NCBI GenBank assembly: GCA_021785795.1
Contig: JAJYEK010000050.1
Span: 1-22,983 of the forward strand
Origin: Pseudomonadota bacterium
GTDB lineage: Bacteria; Pseudomonadota; Gammaproteobacteria; Acidiferrobacterales; UBA6901
Reading direction: 5' to 3'
Length of the DNA stretch: 22,983 nt
The translations under genes and the position numbers were made by a program. The notes beneath the pieces are model-generated. The model was not told the DNA's origin. It saw nothing but the letters and a program-made list of their open reading frames with translations, and did no database searches. This document shows, in pieces, positions 1-7,185 of this stretch (positions are counted from its first letter, which is position 1; every line of letters begins with the position of its first letter).

Positions 1-132
1 CAGGTCGAGAATCTACCGCAGCCGCCCCTGGCCGCAGAGGCGCCTTCTGAGGACACGGCCAAGCGTCGTGCGTCGGGGACAAAGGAGCATCCGGGGCAGA
101 AATCACTCTTTGGCGGCGAGGGAGAACCATAA
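1..132 (+). CDS. C-terminal tail of an upstream protein (partial), possibly a DNA methyltransferase
   Basis: Frame 1 is open from the window edge to a TAA at 130-132 and encodes 43 residues ending in GQKSLFGGEGEP. The tail is Pro/Ala/Glu-rich with no domain visible. The stop lies one base before the GTG start of the YhcG-like gene, so the two are translationally coupled. In loci with a type III Res-like helicase, the gene at this position is often a site-specific DNA methyltransferase (Mod). That identity is inferred from context only, because the conserved part lies outside the window. Confidence 0.5.
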   Translation, partial: QVENLPQPPLAAEAPSEDTAKRRASGTKEHPGQKSLFGGEGEP

Positions 133-133
133 C

Positions 134-1228
134 GTGGCTGCGAAGTCGAAGCAGCCCGTTCCCATGAAACGCCCGCGCGGGGTGGCCAAACGCGTCCTGC
201 TGCGCGACATCCGCGGATTGATCGAGGAGGCACGGTCCGCTGTTGCGGCAACGGTCAACGCGGGTTTGACAATGCTCTACTGGCAGATCGGTCGGCGCAT
301 CTGCGACGAGCTCCTGCAGGGCGACCGGGCCGGATACGGGGAGGAGATTGTCTCGACACTGTCGGGACAATTGAGCGACGAGTATGGGACGGGGTTCTCG
401 GCCAAGAATCTGCGGCACATGATCCGGTTTGCGGAGGTATTTGAAGACGAACGAATTGTCTCGACACTGTGGAGACAATTGGGGTGGTCGCACTTCAAGG
501 AGATGATCTATCTCAAGGATCCGCTCAAGCGCGATTTCTATGCCGAGCTCTGCCGGATCGAACGCTGGTCGGTGCGCACGCTGCGGGAACGCATCGATTC
601 GATGCTCTATGAACGCACGGCGCTGTCCAAGAAGCCGGATCAGGTGATTCGGCACGCACTGGACACCCTGCGGAAAGAAGACCGGTTGACCCCGGACCTC
701 GTGTTTCGGGATCCTTATTTTCTTGATTTTCTCGGGCTCAAGGACCGGTATCTGGAAAAAGACCTGGAAGATGCCATTCTTCGCGAGTTGGAACATTTCA
801 TCCTCGAGCTGGGCGCCGGGTTTTCCTTCATTGCCCGTCAGAAACGGATCCAGGTCGACCACGACGATTACTACATCGACCTGCTGTTCTTTCATCGCGG
901 ACTCAAGCGGCTGGTCGCCATTGATCTGAAGCTGGGGGATTTCAAACCCGCCGATAAGGGACAGATGGAGCTCTATCTCCGCTGGCTGCAAAAGTATGAG
1001 ACGAAACCCGGTGAGCTTCCGCCCATAGGCCTCATTCTTTGCGCCGGCAAGAAACATGAGGTAGTAGAGCTGCTGGAATTGGAGCAGAGCGGTATCCGGG
1101 TCGCGGAATACCTGACGGAATTACCCTCCCGCCAGATCTTGGAGAAGAAACTCCACAAGGCGGTGGCCCAGGCCCGGCAGCGGATTGAAGGGCGGCCTTC
1201 CCCTCGAAAACGGAAAGCCGCGCCATGA
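134..1228 (+). CDS. yhcG: YhcG/DUF1016 family PD-(D/E)XK nuclease
   Basis: The protein has about 364 residues. The N-terminal part carries the DUF1016 signature (LYWQIGRRI, FSAKNLRHMIRFAEVF, QLGWSHFKEMIYLKDPLKRDFY). The C-terminal part is the YhcG nuclease domain, with DYYIDLLFFHRGLKRLVAIDLK matching the D...(D/E)xK active-site pattern. I chose the GTG at 134 because GAGGGAG at 118-124 sits 9 bases upstream and the preceding ORF ends at 132. The frame is open back to a GTG at 68, and an ATG at 164 is another option. The stop overlaps the next gene by 4 bases (ATGA), so the nuclease and the Res-like helicase are made together. Family members are associated with restriction and other defence loci. 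The function here is inferred. Confidence 0.88.
   Translation: MAAKSKQPVPMKRPRGVAKRVLLRDIRGLIEEARSAVAATVNAGLTMLYWQIGRRICDELLQGDRAGYGEEIVSTLSGQLSDEYGTGFSAKNLRHMIRFAEVFEDERIVSTLWRQLGWSHFKEMIYLKDPLKRDFYAELCRIERWSVRTLRERIDSMLYERTALSKKPDQVIRHALDTLRKEDRLTPDLVFRDPYFLDFLGLKDRYLEKDLEDAILRELEHFILELGAGFSFIARQKRIQVDHDDYYIDLLFFHRGLKRLVAIDLKLGDFKPADKGQMELYLRWLQKYETKPGELPPIGLILCAGKKHEVVELLELEQSGIRVAEYLTELPSRQILEKKLHKAVAQARQRIEGRPSPRKRKAAP
347..371. repeat. 25-bp imperfect palindrome, copy 1 (inside yhcG)
   Basis: The left arm ATTGTCTCGACA (347-358) and right arm TGTCGGGACAAT (360-371) are reverse complements at 11 of 12 positions around a central C. A second copy lies 108 bp downstream. It encodes IVSTLSGQL of the YhcG-like protein. 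Confidence 0.8.
455..479. repeat. 25-bp imperfect palindrome, copy 2 (inside yhcG)
   Basis: The left arm ATTGTCTCGACA (455-466) is identical to that of copy 1. The right arm TGTGGAGACAAT (468-479) again pairs at 11 of 12 positions. It encodes IVSTLWRQL, the segment leading into the conserved QLxWSHF motif of the family. Confidence 0.8.
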
Positions 1229-3915
1229 ATCGTCACGTCAACGCGATTGCCGGCCGCCTGAGCCTGCGCGCCCCGCAGCGCCGTTCCCTGGAGATCCTCG
1301 ACCGCCTCACGGAGATCGCCCCACCGGGTCAGGGCAGGGACGCGGCGGACGTGCTGGCGGTGATCCGGAGCGAGTTTCCCTCGGTCACAGACTTTGAGCG
1401 CGACTTCCCCTCCCTATGCTTTGCGCTCGCGACCGGGGTCGGCAAGACCCGGCTCATGGGGGCCTTTATCAGCTATCTGCACCTGGCCCATGGGATCCAC
1501 CACTTCTTTGTACTGGCGCCGAACCTGACCATCTACAACAAGCTGATCACTGATTTTACGCCCAATACGCCGAAGTACGTGTTCCGGGGGATTGCGGAGT
1601 TCGCGACGGATCCGCCCAGCCTGATTACCGGCGACAACTACGATCAGCGCGATCCGCTGAGTGGCTCGTTGTTTGGCCGGGTGCGGATCAACATCTTCAA
1701 TATCTCCAAGATCAACTCGGAGGTGCGTGGCGGCAAAGCACCCCGGATCAAGCGCCTGCGGGAATATATTGGGGAGAGTTACTTCGACTATCTGGCCGGA
1801 TTGCCGGATCTGGTGCTCCTGATGGATGAATCGCACCGCTACCGGGCCTCAGCCGGGGTGCGGGCCCTCAACGACCTGAAACCGATCCTGGGGTTGGAAT
1901 TGACCGCCACTCCCTTTATTGAGACCGCCAAGGGCGCGGTGGCGTTCAAAAATGTGGTCTACGACTACCCGCTCGGGAGGGCGATGGCCGATGGTTTTGT
2001 GAAGGAACCGGCGGTCGTCACGCGCCAGGACTTCAACCCGGCCGGCATGTCGGCAGACGAGATCGAGCGCCTGAAGCTCGAAGACGGCGTCCGCTTGCAT
2101 GAAAGTGTGAAGGTGGAGCTTGAAACCTATGCCCGCGAGCGCGATCAGCCCATCGTCAAACCGTTTCTGCTGGTGATTGCCCGCGACACCACCCATGCGA
2201 GCCAGTTATTGGCACTGATCCAGTCCGACGGGTTCTTTGCGGGGCGCTATCGGGACAAAGTCCTCCAGGTGGATTCGAGCCGGACCGGGGCGGAAGAGGA
2301 CGAGATGATCACGCGCCTGCTCAAGGTAGAGCAGAGCGAAGAGCCGACCGAGATCGTGATCCACGTCAACATGCTGAAGGAAGGCTGGGACGTGACCAAT
2401 CTGTACACGATTGTGCCGCTGCGGGCGGCCCATGCGCGCATTCTTATCGAGCAGTCCATTGGGCGTGGGCTACGGCTGCCGTATGGCCAGCGCACCGGCG
2501 TGACCGCCGTGGACCGGCTGAATATCGTGGCCCACGACAAGTTCCAGGAGATCATCAACGAAGCCAACCGACCCGGTTCGGCGATCCACCTGCAGGCGGT
2601 GGTGCTCGGGGCAGACGATCTGCAACGACAGACCGTGACCGTGGTGTCGCAGTCGCAGCTCGCCAGCCGCCTCGGTCTCAAACCGGACCAGGCCACCAGC
2701 CGCACTCTGGACGCGGGGGCGGAGGTCGCGCCGGCGTTCGATGGGCCCGGAGAACAAGCCGTGGCACAGATCGCCTATAGCATGATCCGAAGGCTCGAGA
2801 GTCAACCGCAGACGGTGCCGAGTGTCACCTACCTGCAGCGGCCGGAGGTCCAGGCGCTGGTGGTGGAGGAGGTCGCGGCGCAGTACCACCCCGCGCAGTT
2901 GACCTTGGATGGGGTGGTGCCGACCCCTGATATTGCCGCGATTGTGGCCCGGACGACGGACCTCGTCGTGCAGCAGACCATCGATATTCCCCGGATCCTC
3001 GTGGTGCCGCGGGGGGAGGCCAAATCGGGGTTCAAGCCGTTCACGCTCGAGCTTAAGACGCTCCAGTATCCCGCCGTGTCCGAGGATCTGTGGATTCAAC
3101 ATCTGCGGACGCATCAAACGGAGGTCATCGCCTTGGGCCGCAGCGGCGCCGAGGAGGTCCGTCTGGAAGATGTCGTTGTGAGCGCATTGGTCGATTTTGA
3201 TGATATTTCCTACGATGACCATGCGGAGCTGCTGTACGGGCTGGCCAGCCAGACGGTGGCCCATTTCCGGACGTACCTGTCCGAGGACGATACCCGCAAG
3301 GTGCTGCGTTGCTACCAGCGGGATATTGCCCAGTTTATCCACGCCCAGATGCAACCACACTATTGGGAGGAGGCGGACGGCTACGAGGTGAAGGTCAGCA
3401 AGGGGTTCACTGGCCTGAAGGAGCCGGCCTTTACAGCGAGTGTGGGCGAGCCTTACCTGGATTTCCACCAGTCGCCTGTGGACAAGAGCAATATGGCGAG
3501 ATATTGCTTTGGCGGGTTCGAGCGCTGTCTCTTCCTTCCTCCAGTGAAATTCCAATCAGATCCTGAGCGGCGACTTGCCGTCATTCTGGACCGGGAATCG
3601 ATCAGGTGGTTCAAACCGGCCAAGGGGCAGTTCCAGATTTTCTACAAAGATGGGGCGGGTCACGCAGAGTACCAACCCGACTTCGTCGCAGAAACTGAGG
3701 ATACCCTCTACATGCTCGAACCGAAGGCCCGAAACGAGATAGGGGACGCGAAGGTGATCGCGAAGAAGGAAGCGGCCGCGCAGTGGTGTCAGCAGGCGAG
3801 TGCACACACGGCCAGCTACGATGGAAAGCCGTGGCGCTACGTGCTCATTCCGCATGACGCGATTGCCGACAACATGACACTCGCCGGATTGGCGGGCCAG
3901 TTTACCATCGAATAA
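1225..3915 (+). CDS. Type III restriction Res-like DEAD/DEAH helicase with C-terminal nuclease domain
   Basis: This 896-residue SF2 helicase-nuclease has Walker A ATGVGKT near residues 69-75, the Walker B/DEAH variant DESH at 201-204, TATP at 227-230 and motif VI QSIGRGLR at 410-417. Near the C-terminus, YQPDF (D819) and LEPKA (E832, K834) form a D...ExK PD-(D/E)XK active site, as in type III Res subunits. The ATG overlaps the yhcG stop. No methyltransferase is complete in the window, so whether this is a classical type III restriction-modification system or a related YhcG-helicase defence system is open. The 3' end overlaps a convergent small ORF by 79 bp. I see no hairpin terminator after the TAA. 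Confidence 0.9.
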   Translation: MNRHVNAIAGRLSLRAPQRRSLEILDRLTEIAPPGQGRDAADVLAVIRSEFPSVTDFERDFPSLCFALATGVGKTRLMGAFISYLHLAHGIHHFFVLAPNLTIYNKLITDFTPNTPKYVFRGIAEFATDPPSLITGDNYDQRDPLSGSLFGRVRINIFNISKINSEVRGGKAPRIKRLREYIGESYFDYLAGLPDLVLLMDESHRYRASAGVRALNDLKPILGLELTATPFIETAKGAVAFKNVVYDYPLGRAMADGFVKEPAVVTRQDFNPAGMSADEIERLKLEDGVRLHESVKVELETYARERDQPIVKPFLLVIARDTTHASQLLALIQSDGFFAGRYRDKVLQVDSSRTGAEEDEMITRLLKVEQSEEPTEIVIHVNMLKEGWDVTNLYTIVPLRAAHARILIEQSIGRGLRLPYGQRTGVTAVDRLNIVAHDKFQEIINEANRPGSAIHLQAVVLGADDLQRQTVTVVSQSQLASRLGLKPDQATSRTLDAGAEVAPAFDGPGEQAVAQIAYSMIRRLESQPQTVPSVTYLQRPEVQALVVEEVAAQYHPAQLTLDGVVPTPDIAAIVARTTDLVVQQTIDIPRILVVPRGEAKSGFKPFTLELKTLQYPAVSEDLWIQHLRTHQTEVIALGRSGAEEVRLEDVVVSALVDFDDISYDDHAELLYGLASQTVAHFRTYLSEDDTRKVLRCYQRDIAQFIHAQMQPHYWEEADGYEVKVSKGFTGLKEPAFTASVGEPYLDFHQSPVDKSNMARYCFGGFERCLFLPPVKFQSDPERRLAVILDRESIRWFKPAKGQFQIFYKDGAGHAEYQPDFVAETEDTLYMLEPKARNEIGDAKVIAKKEAAAQWCQQASAHTASYDGKPWRYVLIPHDAIADNMTLAGLAGQFTIE

Positions 3916-4103
3916 ACGTAAAAGTATTTAGCCAAATATGCGAATAAAAATAAAATGATCACGCAACAGATCAGAAACAAACCCACGACCGCCAGAACAG
4001 ACTTCCACGCCAGCCCCAGGTATTTCCCCCTCAGATGCTTGTAAATATCGAGCTCATCCGGATTCAGAAACCGTTTTTCCGTTCGACTCAGACGTCCTGC
4101 CAT
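3837..4103 (-). CDS. Small single-pass membrane protein, unknown function
   Basis: The 88-residue product has a charged N-terminus (MAGRLSRTEKRFLNPDELDIY) followed by one strong hydrophobic stretch at about residues 33-58 (VVGLFLICCVIILFLF). An excellent ribosome site, GGGAGG, precedes the ATG by about 6 bases, which supports real translation. The last 26 or so residues lie antisense to the 3' end of the Res gene. The part outside that overlap is AT-rich, unlike its surroundings. No family is recognised. Confidence 0.55.
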   Translation of the reverse strand: MAGRLSRTEKRFLNPDELDIYKHLRGKYLGLAWKSVLAVVGLFLICCVIILFLFAYLAKYFYVYSMVNWPANPASVMLSAIASCGMST

Positions 4104-4360
4104 GGTTTGCCTCCCGGTTTGTGGTGGTGAGGTACGGCACGGTAGACCTCGGGGTTCAACCCGCTGTGGGGATTATATCGTATGCGTCCGTGGGTGATTC
4201 CGAAGTGAAGGGTGTTGGTCTCCGCCGGACGGGTCGTCCCGTGCGCGCGGTGTCCGATGGTTCCCTGCGTGGGGGCGGGCCGGTGGTATCGGTCACGCTG
4301 GGTGCCCGGCCGATCCCCGGGGGCATCCGGCCGCCGGTCATCCGCTGAGCATTCCGCCAT
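4088..4360 (-). CDS. Hypothetical hydrophilic protein, doubtful
   Basis: The 90-residue ORF is rich in Arg, Pro, His and Thr. It has no hydrophobic segment and no recognised motif. Its stop lies 14 bases inside the next minus-strand gene, so the two could be coupled. The upstream AGGACAGAG is a fair ribosome site. The N-terminal half looks like low-complexity translation of GC-rich DNA and the C-terminal half (YNPHSGLNPEVYRAVPHH) looks more protein-like. It could be noncoding. Confidence 0.3.
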   Translation of the reverse strand: MAECSADDRRPDAPGDRPGTQRDRYHRPAPTQGTIGHRAHGTTRPAETNTLHFGITHGRIRYNPHSGLNPEVYRAVPHHHKPGGKPWQDV

Positions 4361-4447
4361 CGTCTCTGTCCTGGTCCGGACCTTGTCCTGAAGCCCGTAT
4401 CCGTGCCCGCAGACCGGGTAGGGTGTCAGCTGGCCCGTGGATTGGAT

Positions 4448-4636
4448 CTACTTCCACCGAAACTCGTCCGGATGTCGCCAGTAGAGATAACCGGCATACG
4501 CCACGATCACGACGGATCCGATGCCGGAGACGATCCCGATCGTGGTGGAATCACCAAAGATAATCGCGAGCCCCATCGACCCCAGGACGGTCCATCCGAT
4601 CGCGCTGGCGATCCACGTTTCCTGGTCTCGGGTCAT
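4448..4636 (-). CDS. Small two-pass membrane protein, unknown function
   Basis: The 62-residue product starts at MTRDQETW and has two hydrophobic segments, about residues 9-28 and 31-52, ending in a charged tail YWRHPDEFRWK. This start is chosen because GAGGAC lies about 8 bases upstream. The frame stays open further upstream to 4879, but that part is not protein-like and overlaps the transposase remnant. It is probably cotranscribed with the two minus-strand ORFs that follow. No family is recognised. Confidence 0.55.
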   Translation of the reverse strand: MTRDQETWIASAIGWTVLGSMGLAIIFGDSTTIGIVSGIGSVVIVAYAGYLYWRHPDEFRWK

Positions 4637-4859
4637 GGGTGTGTCCTCATGGTGTTGTTCCCGACCATTATACCCTACGGTCAGGCGGGTGGGCCGCAAT
4701 CGAGGGGCTACTAATCGGCGAGGCTGTGTGAAAACGCACGGAGCGTTTATTGGTTGCCGAAGTCTGTGCTTGCTGTTTTCAGGCTCGAAGTTCTTCTGGG
4801 GATCAGAAAAGCGATGAAGGAAGTAACCGCAACGCCTTCTCAGGCCAGCATCGTGGCGA
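4637..4859. other. Noncoding stretch with probable IS1182-type element end
   Basis: No convincing gene is seen. The motif GAGGCTGTGTGAAAACGCA at 4720-4738 resembles the terminal sequence that I associate from memory with IS1182-type elements, and it lies about 120 bp beyond the 3' end of the transposase remnant, where an element end is expected. The inverted partner was not found on the other side of the remnant. Confidence 0.35.
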
Positions 4860-5395
4860 TCAGTCCATCGTGCCGACAATCTTCATGACGCGCTTCAAAT
4901 TGTAGGCCAGAACGCGCAAGCTCATTGCTGTCCTGACACGCTCCAGTGACCAGGTGAGGAAATGCGTCGCTCCCATCCAGTCCTTGATCGTGCCGAACGG
5001 GTGCTCGACCGTCTGCCGACGGATACGCATGACCTCAGGGTGCTTGTCGATCCGCCGTTGCATCGCTTCCAAACTGGCCTCATAGACATACCGGCTGACG
5101 TGTCGGTAATCGCTGGGCGTGCATTGTTCCTTGATCGCGCATCGCGGGCAATCTGAACTCCAGTAGTGGTTGATGAGGTGACCCTCCTCGACACGAGCGA
5201 AGCGCCCTATCAGGCGACTTCCCGCAGGACCGCGATAGGTGCCCGTAGCCTGATCGAAGACGAAATCCTCTGTGTGAAAGCGCCCCTCGGATCGGGCACT
5301 GGACATCCTCGGCTTGGAAACGACAGGAGTGATTCCGGCAACCTCACAAGCCAAATCTCATCGCCGCTGTAATAGCCACGATGCCAGTGTTTCAA
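4860..5395 (-). pseudogene. IS1182-family transposase remnant, N-terminally truncated and frameshifted
   Basis: Two minus-strand frames encode the C-terminal part of an IS1182/DDE transposase. The upstream frame gives HRGYYSGDEI (about 5350-5385). A single-base shift near 5346-5356 moves the reading to ACEVAGITPVVSKPRMSSA and on to RRQTVEHPFGTIKDWMGATH and LAYNLKRVMKIVGTMD, ending at 4860. These are conserved C-terminal IS1182 motifs, including the catalytic Glu region EHPFGTIK. The N-terminal two thirds of the usual 450-500 residues is missing beyond 5395. It cannot be a working transposase. Confidence 0.85.
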
Positions 5396-5827
5396 ACCCC
5401 ACCGTCGCGTTCATCGTGTCCGGTTGGTGTTTTCGCACGCCAAGTCAGGAAAGGTGCGTAACGCCGTAGCGAGAAGCACGAGGGTGAGCGGGTGAAGCAG
5501 CGAACCCATCGTGTCGTAGCGCCCTGATGGACACTGCATTGTGTCGGTAACGTGCGGCCGCAGGGTAGTCGAGGCCAGGCGACGGAGCGGGGCCCGGGAA
5601 CAGTGCGCCGTGACCAAGTGCGCAAGCGCAACCGGGATGTCCGGTCGCGTGTCACGAGGACCGGCGCACAATCGGTCTCCATTCCTACAGTGCCATGATA
5701 CAGACATATTGTCCCGAAGGTGCGTTCCTACTGGAGATGATCCGGCAGCTCCTGTCGCAAGCTTGCCGTCACTGAGGGTTGTGTATGACCGTGCTTCAAT
5801 ACGACACGGCATGGGACGAGGTGGCGC
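5396..5827. other. Stretch without a supported gene
   Basis: Open frames exist on both strands (for example minus 5411-6106 and plus 5541-5831), but they are Arg/Pro/Ser-rich, overlap each other and lack ribosome sites or family resemblance. No tRNA, terminator or repeat is seen. It may be decayed DNA next to the transposase remnant. Confidence 0.5.
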
Positions 5828-5998
5828 ATGAATAGTGGTGACAAAGACGGGGGCCAGAGTGGGTGGGTGGACGTGGGGATCACGCTGACGCTGATCGCCG
5901 CGCCGATCGTCATCGGCTACCTTGAGGAGTGGTTCGAGGCAGATCTGTCTTGGGTCAGGGTTCTTTGCGACATTGCACGAAAGACCAGGACGGGCTAG
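5828..5998 (+). CDS. Small (56-residue) single-pass membrane protein
   Basis: ATG at 5828 follows GAGGTGG by a suitable distance. The product begins MNSGDKDGGQSGWVDVGITL, has one hydrophobic segment (about residues 17-32, ITLTLIAAPIVIGYL) and ends in a short amphipathic tail with DLSWVRVLCDIARK. The segment and tail resemble the small protein at 6730-6912 (WDLSVVRDAVDAV). It lies 119 bp upstream of the YbjN-like gene. No family is recognised. Confidence 0.55.
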   Translation: MNSGDKDGGQSGWVDVGITLTLIAAPIVIGYLEEWFEADLSWVRVLCDIARKTRTG

Positions 5999-6117
5999 CG
6001 GCGCGAGGGGTGTTGGGCGCAGTTCGCATAGTGCCGTGCCGGAGGATCTGTGGTGATACCGGCGAGCAACGCGATGTCCGGTACGTGGGGCGTAATGTGG
6101 GATCAAAAGCGGGGTGA

Positions 6118-6645
6118 ATGTTAATGTCCGGCAAGATGCATAAGGAGGCGCCGCATGAGCAGCCCCGGTTGTTGCAGACGGTAGTGAGCGTGCTGGAGGA
6201 AGATGGTTTCTCCTGCGGACATGAACGGGAGGGGATCCTGACCATGACCTTTTCCGGGGATACGGGAAGCTGGCTGCTCTGGGCTGAAGTCCAGGAGGCG
6301 GAGGACTGGCGTGCCGTCACGGTGTTCTCATTAGCGCCGGTCGTTGTTCCGGAGGCCCGGCGACTTGCGGTTTGTGAGTTGTTGACGCGGATAAACGATG
6401 GTCGTCGGTTTGGCACTTTTGACATGGATATGGCTGACGGGCAGGTGCTGTGCAAGACCGGTCTGAATATGGCGGATGGCGCGATGACCAAAAAAATGTT
6501 CGAAGGGATACTCTACATGAATCTCTCTTTGATGAATGACATGCTAGCCGCGCTCATGGCGGTGGCTTTCGGGGGCGCTGATCCGTATTCCGTGCTGCAC
6601 GTGGAAAAGGAGCGTGAGGCACAGGGTCAGGGCACGCTTCAGTGA
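6118..6645 (+). CDS. YbjN domain-containing protein
   Basis: The 175-residue protein has the YbjN-like layout: an N-terminal helix (LLQTVVSVLEEDGFSC), a beta meander, then helices with NDGRRFGTFDMDMADGQVL and a long C-terminal helix MFEGILYMNLSLMNDMLAAL. YbjN proteins resemble type III secretion chaperones and usually have unclear roles as adaptor or stress proteins. ATG 6118 has only a weak GGGGTGA site, and ATGs at 6124 and 6136 are alternatives. The two flanking small hydrophobic proteins suggest a three-gene unit. No link to CRISPR is evident beyond position. Confidence 0.65.
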   Translation: MLMSGKMHKEAPHEQPRLLQTVVSVLEEDGFSCGHEREGILTMTFSGDTGSWLLWAEVQEAEDWRAVTVFSLAPVVVPEARRLAVCELLTRINDGRRFGTFDMDMADGQVLCKTGLNMADGAMTKKMFEGILYMNLSLMNDMLAALMAVAFGGADPYSVLHVEKEREAQGQGTLQ

Positions 6646-6718
6646 CGTGGCAATCCGCGCCGGACTGGAGTCACCCATGTTTCTGGCCAGTTGATCTCAG
6701 GGTCGGCGCATCAGTGTT

Positions 6719-6725
6719 AGGAGGT
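6719..6725 (+). promoter_or_regulatory. Strong Shine-Dalgarno site of the 60-residue ORF
   Basis: AGGAGGT, a perfect anti-16S match, sits 4 bases before the ATG at 6730 and is the main reason to accept that short gene. Confidence 0.7.
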
Positions 6726-6729
6726 AATC

Positions 6730-6912
6730 ATGGAAACGAGTAGTCATGGACGGGAAGTTCTGGGGAAGATCGGGGTCGCGTGTCTGGTCGCGGTCGGCAG
6801 TGTTCTCATTCGGGCAGGTCTGGATTATGCGGAAAACCGCTCGGGATGGGACCTGTCGGTGGTTCGGGACGCCGTGGACGCGGTTATGGACTCGAAGTCG
6901 CGCCCTTCCTGA
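6730..6912 (+). CDS. Small hypothetical protein with one hydrophobic segment
   Basis: The 60-residue product has a hydrophobic helix at about residues 13-27 (IGVACLVAVGSVLI) followed by an amphipathic tail with WDLSVVRDAVDAV. The perfect AGGAGGT ribosome site makes it likely to be translated. It shares size, layout and a D-L-S-x-V-R-x3-D pattern with the 56-residue ORF at 5828-5998, on the other side of the YbjN-like gene. Function is unknown. Confidence 0.6.
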   Translation: METSSHGREVLGKIGVACLVAVGSVLIRAGLDYAENRSGWDLSVVRDAVDAVMDSKSRPS

Positions 6913-7185
6913 ACAGCGGTCCCGGCGCAGTGGGTGTTGCCTTCCACCCCGCCTGTTTTCCACCTGGGCTATGCGGTGTCCCCGGTGTCGCGCCTTCCGT
7001 GCGCCGCGATGTCCGCGCCTTGACTGCGCGACGGATTTCTGGTGATCTTGTGCCATTTTGGGGAAACCACAAAAACAGCCCTGCGGCGCAACATATTCCC
7101 CCAGCGTACCGTGAGCGTGGCTGATGAATACAGGGCGGTGGCGGTGCGGGAATCATTCCATGCGAAGACTCTGTTGAAGGATGGC
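6913..7185. other. Gap before cas6, no supported gene
   Basis: The cas6 frame stays open back to a GTG at 7042, but the residues it adds (for example ILCHFGETTKTALRRN) have no counterpart I know in Cas6. The promoter of the interference operon may lie here. I could not find a convincing -35/-10 pair or terminator. Confidence 0.4.

Noticed and set aside
2470..3555. Long minus-strand open frame (361 codons) opposite the Res-like gene
   Set aside because: It is antisense to an unmistakable helicase gene, has His/Arg/Leu-rich non-domain sequence, and is explained by high GC content.
4121..4348. Plus-strand open frame of 75 codons
   Set aside because: It is Gly/Val/Arg-rich with no ribosome site, and is a shadow of the minus-strand ORF with equally little support.
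5411..6106. Minus-strand open frame (231 codons)
   Set aside because: It covers the 56-residue plus-strand ORF, is rich in Arg/Pro/Thr, and has no recognisable domain.
7020..7048. TTGACT followed after 17 bases by TGATCT as a cas6 promoter
   Set aside because: The -10 hexamer matches the consensus poorly, so it cannot be called.
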